64,000 nucleotides of DNA from Sacculina carcini (lineage: Eukaryota > Arthropoda > Thecostraca > Sacculinidae): assembly GCA_916048095.2 (NCBI GenBank), contig OU696573.1, positions 2,888,035 to 2,952,034 on the forward strand, written 5' to 3'. Shown here piece by piece: positions 35,692 to 41,719 of the stretch. Position 1 is the stretch's first letter; each line of letters starts with the position of its first letter. Below the pieces are notes generated by a model, which made no database searches, had not been told where the DNA came from, and saw only the letters and a list, made by a program, of their open reading frames with translations. The position numbers and the translations under genes are program-made.

Positions 35692-36964
35692 TATGGGTAA
35701 TATATACATATACAGGTGAAAAAAACATAAAATATGTGTATTCGTCGCAGAGAATAGCATATAAAACCTAGTGGAGCTCACTCGGGGAGGTAGGGCAGCG
35801 AGTTATGCACGTGCTGGAGCAGTCTACGCACGGGCGCGCGCGCCACACTGCCACCGCTATCGTCGCACTCGCTGAACAAACGCCGCAGCAGAGCCTCGTC
35901 CGGCACACACGCGTCGTCTTCGTCACAAACACGACAACGCAAACACACAATAAATGAATACTTGGATGAAAACCGAACTCCCAATGGAGATGCTATCCAA
36001 GTTGCTGTAATCTAACCTTTTTCGATGATCCTATTTATATTATGGTTGTTTTTGTGTGTATATATTGCTGCAAATGGCTTGTGTGATATAACGATCTGAT
36101 GTTAAAATGTTTGTTCAAGAGTTGCCACTCAAAGAAAATTGTCATTGTACATTGTCTATTTTGTTACTGTGTGTGTGTGTTATTACGTGGCAATACATTA
36201 TAAATTAGGAAAAATACAAATTACACACACACACGCACGCACAATACATAGGGACGTTAGAGAAACGAACGCATCGGAAATAATTTGACTGGTAAAGAAA
36301 GAAAAATGACAATGCCACAGTAGAAAACATGTTAAATTTCGGTGAAAAAAGAACATAAGGAGGTGTAGTTTCGCTTTATGACGAATAGACATTTGGAACA
36401 AATGATACAACACTATCATTGACGAAAAACACGAGAGTACAGGCACAAATTAAATAAAAGCAATTGATGCCCCTGTGAGTTAAGATACCAAAAAGTGAGG
36501 AAATATAAATACTTATTGTCCCTGCTTGAATGCATTCCTACACTGCCGCTGAAGACCGGATACGTTCAACTACATTCGTACGATAATTATTGACATTATA
36601 AGCGGGTACAATAGCGTGCCCCGCTGTGAGCCCATCAATAGCGGTGACTCCCAGTAGACTCAAGCGGAGGTGAGGATGAACGAACCCGAGCCAAGATTCG
36701 AACCGCGTCATTATAACAAGCATGATATTTCAATCATTATTATTACAATTTTGATATTGAACTGACAGAGGCGAAATAATTAAACGATAACTGAGCTTTA
36801 CCTGCATCCTCAACCAGCAGTCCATCTGATATATGCGCGCTGCTCAGCGGAGACGACGACAAAATCGACACAGAGGACGGGGGAGCAGAAGAGGTACCTC
36901 GCATGGCCGGTACGAGGTCAGGGTTGCCATAACCCTCAAATAGCTCCTCAGTTTCGAACAGCAT
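12952..36964 (-). CDS. KASH5-like (CCDC155): KASH5-like LINC-complex protein, 18-exon model (about 1165 aa)
   Basis: Exons in transcript order: A 36993-36802 (ATG at 36964), B 35917-35782, C 34193-34071, D 33040-32837, E 32267-32099, F 30409-30212, G 29786-29508, H 29046-28864, I 28229-27605, J 27302-27167, K 25064-24992, L 24216-24081, M 23228-23111, N 21523-21487, O 20603-20463, P 15727-15372 (or 15366), Q 14579-14442, R 13234-12952. Every junction is phase-compatible, and the sum is a multiple of three. Two degenerate EF-hand-like units (B, C) precede coiled coils (D-F), then Ser/acidic sequence, then a C-terminal membrane segment and tail ending SSPPI (R). This is the architecture of KASH5, which links meiotic telomeres to dynein across the nuclear envelope via SUN1. 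The weakest points are donor J, the GC donor of F, and exons K and N. Confidence 0.68.
13240..13515 (+). repeat. CA-rich microsatellite above exon R
   Basis: Reads (TG)n in transcript sense, just before the exon R acceptor. Confidence 0.85.
13516..14276. other. KASH5-like intron Q-R
   Basis: Contains a GT run at 13842-13888 (AC in transcript sense). No coding signal supported. Confidence 0.5.
14277..14400. mobile_element. SINE 3' fragment, same family as 31412-31735
   Basis: About 120 bp (GTGACAGCTGCTACACGGGA through CTCTCCACGCTATG) nearly identical to 31417-31530. Confidence 0.75.
14442..14579 (-). CDS. KASH5-like exon Q
   Basis: Acceptor GTTATGCAG|C. Encodes [20 protein letters not shown]. 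The donor GCTGG|GTCAGT leads in phase to the membrane exon R. Without splicing, the frame ends at a TAG (14417), giving a soluble alternative C-terminus. Confidence 0.62.
14588..14985 (+). repeat. ACTGATACACAC minisatellite plus (CA)n
   Basis: About 20 copies of a 10-14 bp unit, CACTGATACA(CA)n, upstream in transcript sense of exon Q. Confidence 0.88.
14998..15355 (+). repeat. Degenerate CGTCACGTCATA-type minisatellite
   Basis: Roughly 25-30 diverged units of 10-15 bp (CACATCGTCA, CACGTCATAA). Each contains a GTCA/TGAC half-site, adjoining the exon P donor. Confidence 0.85.
15366..15727 (-). CDS. KASH5-like exon P
   Basis: Acceptor TTTGTACAG|ACG. Encodes [20 protein letters not shown] and a Cys-rich stretch. 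Donors at 15371 (GTACTG) or 15365 (GTCAGT) give the same phase. Confidence 0.66.
15728..16440 (+). repeat. CA/TA-rich microsatellite tract
   Basis: Long imperfect (CA)n with ACATAC steps before exon P (TG-rich in transcript sense), with about 130 bp of unique sequence at 16230-16375. Confidence 0.85.
16441..17636. other. KASH5-like intron O-P, 3' portion
   Basis: AT-rich unique sequence with a (CA)n run at 16664-16715 and a short tandem repeat at 17417-17470; no exon supported. Confidence 0.5.
17417..17470 (+). repeat. 16-bp tandem repeat, about 3.5 copies
   Basis: ATTACGCCTACGGACC repeated with one C/T change. Confidence 0.85.
17637..18989 (-). CDS. Intronless nested ORF, unknown function (450 aa)
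   Basis: Not recognised. The first true ATG is at 18989; the open frame starts slightly upstream. Residues about 70-110 form a charged helix or coiled coil ([20 protein letters not shown]), followed by a very basic stretch ([20 protein letters not shown]), probably nuclear or nucleic-acid binding. The middle is acidic and Ser/Thr-rich with repeated LPTVS motifs ([24 protein letters not shown]). The C-terminus is predicted helical ([29 protein letters not shown]). GC-rich third positions set it apart from the AT-rich surroundings and argue for real coding. It lies on the same strand inside KASH5-like intron O-P. It could be a separate nested gene, a retrocopy, or, since the intron is phase 0, a large alternative exon. 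Confidence 0.6.
   Translation of the reverse strand: MQSAFDGDVSSVSSMSDTNLSADNSQIEMNSNLPGAKKSCGLCSTLPLQTSSTEGRLLGTGSSAGDDHEALETKRRHLLVLQAKLNGQRMAIEVESGRLRRLRRSLAASTSQAAGKRWQRRRAKRSVRAARRRFNLRRRLVNASNAPLDDDQVQPSSSAGRVRRAVEEYTKRLQVVSLAASTSAFASVRNSGLSDDVETLPTVSELSRLHSALQEGGANATETTDDGLDGEDIETSLSLPTVSALAMLNSLESMRCVSETTRHETTSDASLTDPLWPAVIDQPDDSDTDSAPEPFRTYQIYCRLLQLVGESLPVELFDRTVTVYDAIEIDDQWRVSAVDRYPSFLPMSLSHSLLTRRVPMHDGIRRFARGRGSYSRARSGGDQLFSFVLKHLKSVGRCLNTIAVYEMFRVLCGRVDLCTAVKSFWTNCFSTTPELSSAALAPSNISSHLS
18990..20462. other. KASH5-like intron O-P, 5' portion
   Basis: AT-rich sequence. Possible promoter of the nested ORF at 19000-19300. No repeat with clear ends. Confidence 0.5.
20463..20603 (-). 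CDS. KASH5-like exon O: helix
   Basis: Encodes [20 protein letters not shown] and [16 protein letters not shown], amphipathic helix. Acceptor TTGGACAG|CAT, donor ATCACG|GTGAGA. Confidence 0.68.
20636..20905 (+). repeat. CA-rich microsatellite above exon O
   Basis: Imperfect (CA)n, (TG)n in transcript sense, starting about 35 bp above the exon O acceptor. Confidence 0.88.
21487..21523 (-). CDS. KASH5-like microexon N (37 nt)
   Basis: Acceptor TTGTTGCAG|C, donor TTCTG|GTACGA. In frame it reads [12 protein letters not shown], joining [12 protein letters not shown] of exon O. Confidence 0.5.
21524..22944. other. KASH5-like intron M-N
   Basis: AT-rich; (CAGA)n and CA repeats at 21530-21555. No exon supported; the ORF at 21802-22038 lacks coding character. 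Confidence 0.5.
22945..23106. mobile_element. MITE with CAGTGGCGGCGCCA termini
   Basis: 162 bp with perfect 14-bp inverted termini CAGTGGCGGCGCCA / TGGCGCCGCCACTG and C/G runs inside. No clear target duplication. It starts 4 bp after the exon M donor. Confidence 0.82.
23111..23228 (-). CDS. KASH5-like exon M, donor 4 bp from a MITE
   Basis: Acceptor GTGATTTAG|CG, donor GTCGTTG|GTGCCA. Encodes [20 protein letters not shown]. The donor choice is fixed by phase. Confidence 0.58.
23240..24080. other. KASH5-like intron L-M
   Basis: Unique AT-rich sequence with short CA run next to exon M. Nothing else recognised. Confidence 0.5.
24081..24216 (-). CDS. KASH5-like exon L
   Basis: Acceptor (TG)nTCAG|AAT, donor TCTCCCG|GTAGGT. 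Encodes [20 protein letters not shown]. Confidence 0.62.
24230..24991. other. KASH5-like intron K-L
   Basis: AT-rich; nothing recognised beyond the (CA)n at the exon L acceptor. Confidence 0.5.
24992..25064 (-). CDS. KASH5-like exon K
   Basis: 73 nt encoding [20 protein letters not shown]. Acceptor TTTGTCAG|G, donor AGGCAT|GTATAT. Short and low-complexity, but phase fits both sides. Confidence 0.5.
25094..25575 (+). repeat. Large CA-rich microsatellite tract above exon K
   Basis: About 480 bp of (CA)n with CACGCACA and CAGACGGACGAACA sub-repeats. It generates long spurious Cys/Val and Thr/His ORFs on both strands. Confidence 0.9.
25600..26559. other. KASH5-like intron J-K, middle
   Basis: Unique sequence plus two (CAGA)n runs (26235-26252 and 26377-26402). 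No exon supported. Confidence 0.5.
26560..26700 (-). mobile_element. tRNA-derived SINE
   Basis: Minus strand: box A-like TGGTGGCGCTAAGGCG, box B GGTTCGAATCC, then CTCGGGTTCATTTTTC and CTTGAGTCTACCGG. The body resembles the SINE at 36545-36712. Confidence 0.62.
27167..27302 (-). CDS. KASH5-like exon J, donor uncertain
   Basis: Encodes [20 protein letters not shown]. Strong acceptor GTGTTGGCAG|CG behind (TG)n. The donor CTCAA|GTTTGT is weak but phase-consistent. Confidence 0.58.
27605..28229 (-). CDS. KASH5-like exon I, largest exon
   Basis: 625 nt of open, GC-rich coding-type sequence with acidic Ser/Thr stretches ([12 protein letters not shown]-like helix, [16 protein letters not shown]). 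Acceptor CGTTCAG|ACG, donor GTCTTT|GTAAGC. Confidence 0.7.
28393..28425 (+). repeat. (CA)n microsatellite near exon I
   Basis: TG-rich in transcript sense near the 3' end of intron H-I; its complement (GT on plus) lies at 28708-28770. Confidence 0.85.
28708..28770 (+). repeat. (GT)n microsatellite near exon H donor
   Basis: AC-rich in transcript sense, about 95 bp below exon H. Confidence 0.85.
28864..29046 (-). CDS. KASH5-like exon H
   Basis: Gly/Ser/acidic sequence ([19 protein letters not shown]). Acceptor CCGGGCAG|TTG, donor GGCAAG|GTATGT, 183 nt. Confidence 0.68.
29125..29465. mobile_element. MITE of GTAAAAC family, interrupted by a hAT MITE
   Basis: The left end ACCGTAAAACTTCTATTTGA and the right part (GCCAGTAAGAATTTTGAGAA, TATTTTATGGAT) match the element at 33103-33462. 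The insert occupies 29204-29394. Confidence 0.65.
29204..29394. mobile_element. hAT-type MITE nested in another MITE
   Basis: Termini CAATGGTTCTCAACATT and GTCATGAACCAATG. The flanks AATTAGAC / AATCAGAG look like a diverged 8-bp target duplication. Confidence 0.6.
29508..29786 (-). CDS. KASH5-like exon G: acidic/Ser-rich
   Basis: Encodes [20 protein letters not shown] and [17 protein letters not shown]. The donor is the first GT of a TG microsatellite (TTCG|GTGTGT). Confidence 0.68.
30000..30190 (+). repeat. GT-rich tract below exon F
   Basis: AC-rich in transcript sense at the 5' end of intron F-G. Confidence 0.85.
30212..30409 (-). CDS. KASH5-like exon F: coiled coil, probable GC donor
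   Basis: Encodes [20 protein letters not shown] and [15 protein letters not shown]. Acceptor GTGTTCAG|CTG. The donor CTGCAG|GCGAGA (GC) fits the phase of exon G; the GT alternative at 30186 does not. Confidence 0.7.
30422..30917 (+). repeat. CA-rich tract above exon F
   Basis: Imperfect (CA)n, TG-rich in transcript sense at the 3' end of intron E-F. Confidence 0.85.
30926..31192. mobile_element. Possible MITE with GATCCAGAG termini
   Basis: Short inverted ends GATCCAGAGGGGGG and CTCTGGATC with C/G runs next to them; AT-rich interior. Duplication not clear. Confidence 0.4.
31412..31735 (-). mobile_element. tRNA-Val-derived SINE (about 320 bp)
   Basis: Minus strand begins with TGGTGTAGTTATAGCACACC, stem CCCGC / loop CTCACAA / stem GCGGG (anticodon CAC, Val), box B GGTTCGAAAACC. 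A body shared with 14277-14400 follows. The tRNA is too degraded for a functional gene. Confidence 0.75.
31920..32096 (+). repeat. GT-rich tract below exon E
   Basis: AC-rich in transcript sense, starting at the exon E donor. Confidence 0.88.
32099..32267 (-). CDS. KASH5-like exon E: coiled coil
   Basis: Encodes [20 protein letters not shown] and [20 protein letters not shown]. Acceptor GGCGGCAG|T, donor GACACG|GTACAT. Confidence 0.78.
32312..32528. mobile_element. MITE of GTAAAAC family, inverted copy
   Basis: Ends in ATTTTACGGTAT. The interior ATTCTGACCAGATAGTGGAA is the reverse complement of the 33103-33462 copy. Confidence 0.6.
32837..33040 (-). CDS. KASH5-like exon D: coiled coil
   Basis: Encodes heptad-rich [20 protein letters not shown] and [15 protein letters not shown]. 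Acceptor TTGGCAG|CC behind a (TG)n run, donor AACAACAG|GTCACT. Confidence 0.78.
33103..33462. mobile_element. MITE of GTAAAAC family (about 360 bp)
   Basis: Inverted termini ATCGTAAAACCTCTGTTTGA and CAAAGAGACGTTTTACAGTA. Three copies lie in introns of the KASH5-like gene. Confidence 0.72.
33590..33822 (+). mobile_element. LINE fragment, C-terminal coding remnant
   Basis: The frame [20 protein letters not shown] resembles the C-terminal RT tail of LINEs (W-N-x-L-P-x-x-I/V). Truncated on both sides. Confidence 0.5.
33884..34050. mobile_element. MITE with CAGTGGCGGTGCCA / GGCGGCGCCACTG termini
   Basis: Same family as 22945-23106; lies 20 bp from the exon C donor. Confidence 0.8.
34071..34193 (-). 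CDS. KASH5-like exon C: second EF-hand-like unit
   Basis: Encodes [20 protein letters not shown] and AQHWHDS. The L-D-P, G-V-x-V, F and W spacing follows the second EF-like unit of vertebrate KASH5 (LDPxGxGxxVxxxxF...W). Acceptor TGTGTTAG|T, donor CGACG|GTTAGT. Confidence 0.72.
34310..34620 (+). mobile_element. LINE 3' coding fragment
   Basis: [20 protein letters not shown] (CxxC...H...C) followed by [13 protein letters not shown] is the typical zinc-knuckle-like tail of LINE proteins. Confidence 0.6.
34621..35490. other. KASH5-like intron B-C remainder
   Basis: CA runs at 34954-34970 and 35144-35168 and a GT tract at 35019-35055. No exon supported. Confidence 0.5.
35493..35660. mobile_element. 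MITE with ATCGTATTTTACAGTGTATA terminus
   Basis: Inverted right end TATACGAGTAAATATGGTAT. Flanked by (TA)n. Resembles a widespread animal MITE type. Confidence 0.5.
35782..35917 (-). CDS. KASH5-like exon B: first EF-hand-like unit
   Basis: Encodes [20 protein letters not shown], an EF-hand-like loop, then [16 protein letters not shown]. The Ca-binding pattern is incomplete, as in KASH5. Donor CCCCGA|GTGAGC. Confidence 0.72.
36545..36712 (-). mobile_element. tRNA-derived SINE, related to 26560-26700
   Basis: Minus strand box B GGTTCGAATCTTGGCTCGGG and CTTGAGTCTACTGGGAGTCA. Confidence 0.6.
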
Positions 36965-36993
36965 GCGGTCGGCCAGACTAGGCAGTAACAAAC
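36802..36993 (-). CDS. KASH5-like exon A with probable start codon
   Basis: Acceptor TTTGCCTAG|GT at 36993 implies an upstream 5' UTR exon. The first ATG (36964) opens [18 protein letters not shown]. Donor GATGCAG|GTAAAG, phase 1. Confidence 0.65.
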
Positions 36994-37915
36994 CTAGGCA
37001 AATTGAAAAGAAAAATTCCACCAACTGAGCCTACACAAAAAAATAACTCTAGAAAGGGTTCTCTCTACGTGTTTCATTGGCAAATTTCGCGTTGTATTAC
37101 ACTGAGGAGCGAGCGATATTGGTGTCAACATTAAACAATAAACAACAGCAAGGCAATTAAAATAAAAATAACACACACAAAGCAAACAAGCATTCACTAA
37201 ATATTGTAAACATCAAAATCAATGTAATTGCATTGAATACAAAATACGGAAAAAAACACTACCTCACAAGCAAAACATCTAACATGAACAGAACTACACA
37301 GGCAGGCAGTGGTTGATGCAACACGAGCAACAGGTCATGATCGTTGTTGCCACGAAATTTCCCTATCATGAACTGGCAACAGACAATGGGATGACGTTGT
37401 AATGTTGAATAATCCATACTAACGACTATATATGGTTTAATTACGCATAATATTAACCAAACTTTGTTTTGATAGTGTTACCCTATCTGGGGAAATTTCA
37501 TGGCATCAAAGGATTTTGCAATTGTTATGATTGGCAGCCCTTGAACTCATATTTAAACGTTGGGTTTTAAATGCCCATGTGTGTTGGATTGCATGCTCGG
37601 GTAAAATTAGTTTTTATATATTGTTGTTACCCGTATCAAATGCAAATTGTATAATTTATAAATTCGAACAAATTTTATCAATTTATGTACAGATTCAAAC
37701 GTTTGCTTGGCTTTGTTTCGCTGTTGAAGAGTTCTGCGCAATGATACATATACCGTCGTTAGTTTTATCACTGAATTTATTCATTCGAATTGGCTGATAT
37801 ATTGTATCTTTAAATTTTCTGCTAGATAAAAGTCATGGCTGAGACGTACTGACAGTCTAACAGCGGTGAACTCGTGTAGCGAGTGCGGAACATTGGTTGC
37901 GTAGGCGCCACGTGC
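36994..37915. promoter_or_regulatory. Candidate bidirectional promoter between KASH5-like and TEX14-like genes
   Basis: The first recognised exons are divergent and 0.95 kb apart. AT-rich, with no CpG-island-like core seen; no TATA box can be assigned confidently. An untranslated exon of the KASH5-like gene probably lies here. Confidence 0.4.
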
Positions 37916-38995
37916 ATGGTGATGCTCACAAGCGTCACCACACACGAGTATAACGACACCGCCGAGCTCGAACGGGCTGCGGTGCCTGGCGAGCCGCCGG
38001 ATGAACCTGTGACGTCACGTCGTCTCCATCTCGCCGTGCAGTCCGGTCGCCGGCGTGCTGTACGTCGTGCCCTGCTGCACTGCCGCGACGTCACGGCCGT
38101 GGACGCCGGCAACCAGCTGTCGCAGACGCCGCTGTTTGTCGCCTGCCTGCTGGACCATGCCGGCTGCGTCGAGCTGTTGCTGGCGTACGGCGCCGACGCC
38201 AACGCGCGCTGTGGTCCGTCCGGCCACACGCCGACGCACGCCGCCTGCATGGCCGGCAGTGAGCGCGTGCTCGGCCACCTGCTGCAGTACGGCGCCGATC
38301 TGCGGCTGTGCGATCTGTCGGGCCACACGCCGGCCGACTGGGCGCGTCAGCAGCCGGAGCCGCGTCGACGACTGGCCGTGCTGCGGTTGATTGAGCGCGT
38401 GCGTCTGGCAGCTCTCACCGCCGCGCCGGATGCCAGGTGGCAGTCTTCTGTTGTCGGCGGTGGCGGTGGCGGCGGTGGACTACGCAGTCTGGTGCGTGCC
38501 GTCATGCCGGCGCCGGCTCACGTTGGCCGGCAGCTGCTGTGCGGCGGCTTTTCGCCGGTGGCGTCTTCATGCGTCGGCTCCTCGTCGCTGCCGACCGCCA
38601 AGCTGCGGCAGCTGACGCCGGCCGTCGACGGTGCCCTCGAGTATTACGTCGGCGCCTACACGCTGATGTCGCCGCGCGAGTTTATGCGGTCGCCGGTGTG
38701 TGTGCGTCACATGGTGTGCGTGGACGACGCTACGTCGGATAACTGCGGCGGCGGCGGCGGCGGTGCGGACTTGCCGCAAGATCGCGGTCCGGCCGATCTG
38801 CTGATTGGCGAGGCGGACGCGCTGCGTCGACTGCGACATCCGTCGCTGCTGCTGCTGATGGCCGTCGCGTCGACCGACAACGGCGACGGGCTGGCGCTGG
38901 TATTTGAGCCCGTGCCACTGGGCTCGCTGTTTCACCACGTGCACCGGCGACGACTGCCTCTCACGGCCAAACAACTGGCGCGTATTGTGCTTCAG
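37916..38995 (+). CDS. TEX14-like exon 1: ankyrin repeats and kinase N-lobe
   Basis: GC-rich, 360 codons. Donor CTTCAG|GTGCGG. A Gly-rich insert (GGGGGGGG type) sits in the N-lobe. Confidence 0.82.
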
Positions 38996-41384
38996 GTGCG
39001 GATTCAGCTTGTGTGTGTGTATATGTCTGTCTCTTTCTCTGTAAAGTAAAGTAAATTACATGTGTTGCACTCATGTTTTATACAGGTTTTTCAGTACATA
39101 TTAGAACAAACATAAAATAAACCACCGCACGCATACACACACACACACTCACGCACGCACACATACACACATACAACGACACGTAACAAAGTTTACGCTT
39201 GGTATTACGTTATATATATATATATATACATTTTATTATAATGTCTTGATTTGGTTATTAACGTATGTGATTCAACTATTAATCGTAGACTCGTTTACTC
39301 GTAGACAACCATTACTCGTAGATATCAACTATATCTCCAAAACCAAATGCGCACTGATGAATATTCAGTCGGTATACAATAGTCGGTAACAAGACAAGTA
39401 ATATAGTCGGTAACAATATTGGCAGATAGGCAGATTTTGTTCAACTATTAAATGATGAAGATTACAAAATTTTGGCACTTACAGAAACTTGGCTAATGGA
39501 AAATGATTTGGCAATTAACACAGAAATGACTCCACAAAATTTCAATTTTCTTCATAGAGCCAGAACAAGGGGTAAAGGAGGAGTGTTTGTGCGTTTGTGT
39601 ATGAATCATGTCCTTGAGTGTGTGCATGTTTGTGAGCGCTTTTGAGACCGTCGGGTGAAAAGCGGTTTATAAATGCGCGTACGTGTGTGTAGGTGTGTTC
39701 GGCGTTGAACTACCTCCACGCCAGCGGATGGATACACTGCGCTGTCACATCGCACGCCGTACACCTGATATCTGCGTCGCGCGCCAAGCTGGCCGGACTC
39801 GAGTATGCCGTGCGTATTGCCGGCGGCACATCGTCTACTGCTGCGACCACCACCACGGCAACCACTTCATCCAGGGCTTCCACCAGCTCATCGTCGTGGG
39901 CATCCACGATGACGGCGGTCGGCGACGGCCATCGACACCACTGTCACGCGCGACTGCTGGCGTGCACGCGCGCCAACTGTCTGTACGGCTGGCTGGCGCC
40001 CGAACTGTTGGCCCTCGGCGCCGGGCAAGCGTCCATAGCGACGGTGGGGCCGGTCGTCGATGTGTACTCGTTGTGTGTGCTGCTGTGGGAGGCGGTGCAT
40101 CAGCGTGTGCCGTGGCGCGACCTGAGTGGCGCGTGTATTCGCCGTCTGCTGGTCGAACAGCGGCAACAGCTGGAGGTGTGCCACACACACACAAACACAC
40201 ACAGAAACATACACATTGGCTTTCACACACATACACACACGCACAAACATTAGCTGACGCACACATACATATTAGGTCACACACACAGACACACACAGAA
40301 ACATACACATTTGCTTTCACACACATACACACACGCACAAACATACACATTAGCTGACGCACACATACATATTAGGTCACACACACAGACACACACAGAA
40401 ACATACACATTTGCTTTCACACACATACACACACGCACAAACATACACATTAGCTGACGCACACATACATATTAGGTCACACACACAGACACACACAGAA
40501 ACATGCACCTTGGCTTTCACAAACATACACACACGCACAAACATACACATTAGCTGACGCACACATACATATTAGGTCACATACACAGACACACACAGAA
40601 ACATGCACATTGGCTTTCACACACATACACGCACGCACAAACATACACATTAGCTGACGCACACATACATATTAGGTCACACACACAGACACACAGGTAC
40701 AAATATACGCAGTATTACTCACATACACGCACAGGCACAATTATATATATTAGCTCACACACATATACACACACATACACTCAAACATACGCCTTGGCTC
40801 ACACAGACACGCGCTCACAAACATACACAGTAGATCACACACATACACACACAGGCAAAAATATACACATTAGCTCACCCAGGCACAAATATACCAATTA
40901 GGCCGCACACACACACACACACACGTAAACATGTGTGTGTGTGTATGTACAGGTAATACCGCGTCTGTGTCCGCCGTACGTGCACGAGCTGTTGTCGGTG
41001 GGTTTGTGCGTGTCGGCGTTGGAGGCTCGTGATCTGCAGCTGCACGAGGTGCGTTTCATGATGACAGCGCTGGCGGCCGACCGGCACAGCTGGCACGCGC
41101 TCGGGCGCGACTGGACGCCGTGTCAGCGCAGCGCCGCCGCCGCCAGGGATAACGACGGCTCAGACAGCGACTGTCAGCGCCATCTGCCGGCCGACGACGA
41201 GTCTAGCGTCGGCGAGTCGGAGCAGGCGATTGCGGCCGCCAGCCACGACGCCACACTGCCGCCGCCGCATCGTCGTCGTGGCTTCACTGCCGTCCCGACA
41301 GGCGTCGACGCCGACGCTGCTGCGGCAGATACTGCCGGTTGTGCGTCGCCCATGTATATTGTCGATCCGCCGGTGGTCTCACAG
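37916..41384 (+). CDS. TEX14-like: TEX14-like ankyrin/pseudokinase protein, 3 exons seen (665 aa)
   Basis: Exons 37916-38995, 39693-40175 and 40953-41384, all phase 0. An in-frame TAG at 37877 makes the ATG at 37916 (or 37922) the first possible start in this exon. Ankyrin repeats (residues about 36-145) include [20 protein letters not shown] and [19 protein letters not shown], very close in pattern to TEX14. A kinase-like domain (about 235-560) has [42 protein letters not shown] and [13 protein letters not shown]. The catalytic HRD is HCA and the DFG is AGL, and no VAIK lysine is seen, so it is a pseudokinase. TEX14 stabilises germ-cell intercellular bridges in vertebrates. The long vertebrate C-terminus is not found here. 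Transcription may end near AATAAA at 41681, or more exons lie beyond. Confidence 0.82.
39320..39600 (+). mobile_element. LINE endonuclease fragment in TEX14-like intron 1
   Basis: The frame [20 protein letters not shown] plus [12 protein letters not shown] matches the LINE endonuclease (L-x-E-T-W-L ... G-G-V). Upstream, [10 protein letters not shown] fits the N-x-Q-S start of the domain. Different from the LINE at 1-3499. Confidence 0.6.
39693..40175 (+). CDS. TEX14-like exon 2: kinase-like C-lobe
   Basis: Acceptor GTGTGTAG|GTG, donor CTGGAG|GTGTGC, 161 codons. His-Cys at 39735-39740 replaces the catalytic His-Arg-Asp. A Thr/Ser-rich insert ([20 protein letters not shown]) replaces the activation region. 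Confidence 0.82.
40190..40697 (+). repeat. Minisatellite, unit 100 bp, about 5 copies
   Basis: The block TTAGCTGACGCACACATACA...TTTGCTTTCACACACATACA recurs at exactly 100-bp spacing (for example 40252, 40352, 40452, 40552, 40652) with few changes. The shared ORF pattern every 100 bp confirms it. Intronic. Confidence 0.9.
40698..40952 (+). repeat. CA-rich tract ending in GT run at exon 3 acceptor
   Basis: Imperfect CA repeats, then TGTGTGTGTGTATGTACAG at the acceptor. Confidence 0.8.
40953..41384 (+). CDS. TEX14-like exon 3: end of kinase-like domain
   Basis: Acceptor TATGTACAG|GTA, donor TCACAG|GTACGT, 144 codons. [20 protein letters not shown] matches the last kinase-like helices; an acidic, Ala-rich tail follows. 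Confidence 0.78.
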
Positions 41385-41719
41385 GTACGTGTTTGTATGT
41401 GCGTGTGTGTATCTGTGTAAGTTTAATATATGTAAAATGTGTGTGTGTGTGTGTTTGTGTGTCTGTGTGTCTGTGTGTCTGTGTGTCTGTGTGCCTGTGT
41501 GTTTGTGTCTGTGTGTCTGTCTGTGTGTGTGTGTGTGTGCTCGACCCAGTATAGTGGGTATTTATCTGAACGAACTGTGTTCACGCGGTTCTATTGCTTC
41601 GCCGCCAAGGAAATATTGTAATTTATTTTATTTAAACTATGAGTTAAATTCGATACGATATTATTTCACCATATTTACCTTAATAAATTAGTTTTGTTCT
41701 GATATTATACTTATAATAC
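41385..41719 (+). other. Sequence after TEX14-like exon 3
   Basis: GT-rich run (41440-41540), then AT-rich sequence with AATAAA at 41681. No exon seen. Confidence 0.5.

Noticed and set aside
37531-37797. 88-codon plus ORF upstream of TEX14-like exon 1
   Set aside because: AT-rich, no homology, no good start context; probably chance.
37822-38974. Antisense ORFs opposite TEX14-like exon 1
   Set aside because: Shadows of a GC-rich real exon; Arg/Ala-rich composition without family match.
40190-40697. CRISPR-like regular array
   Set aside because: Units are contiguous 100-bp tandem copies without unique spacers, in animal DNA.
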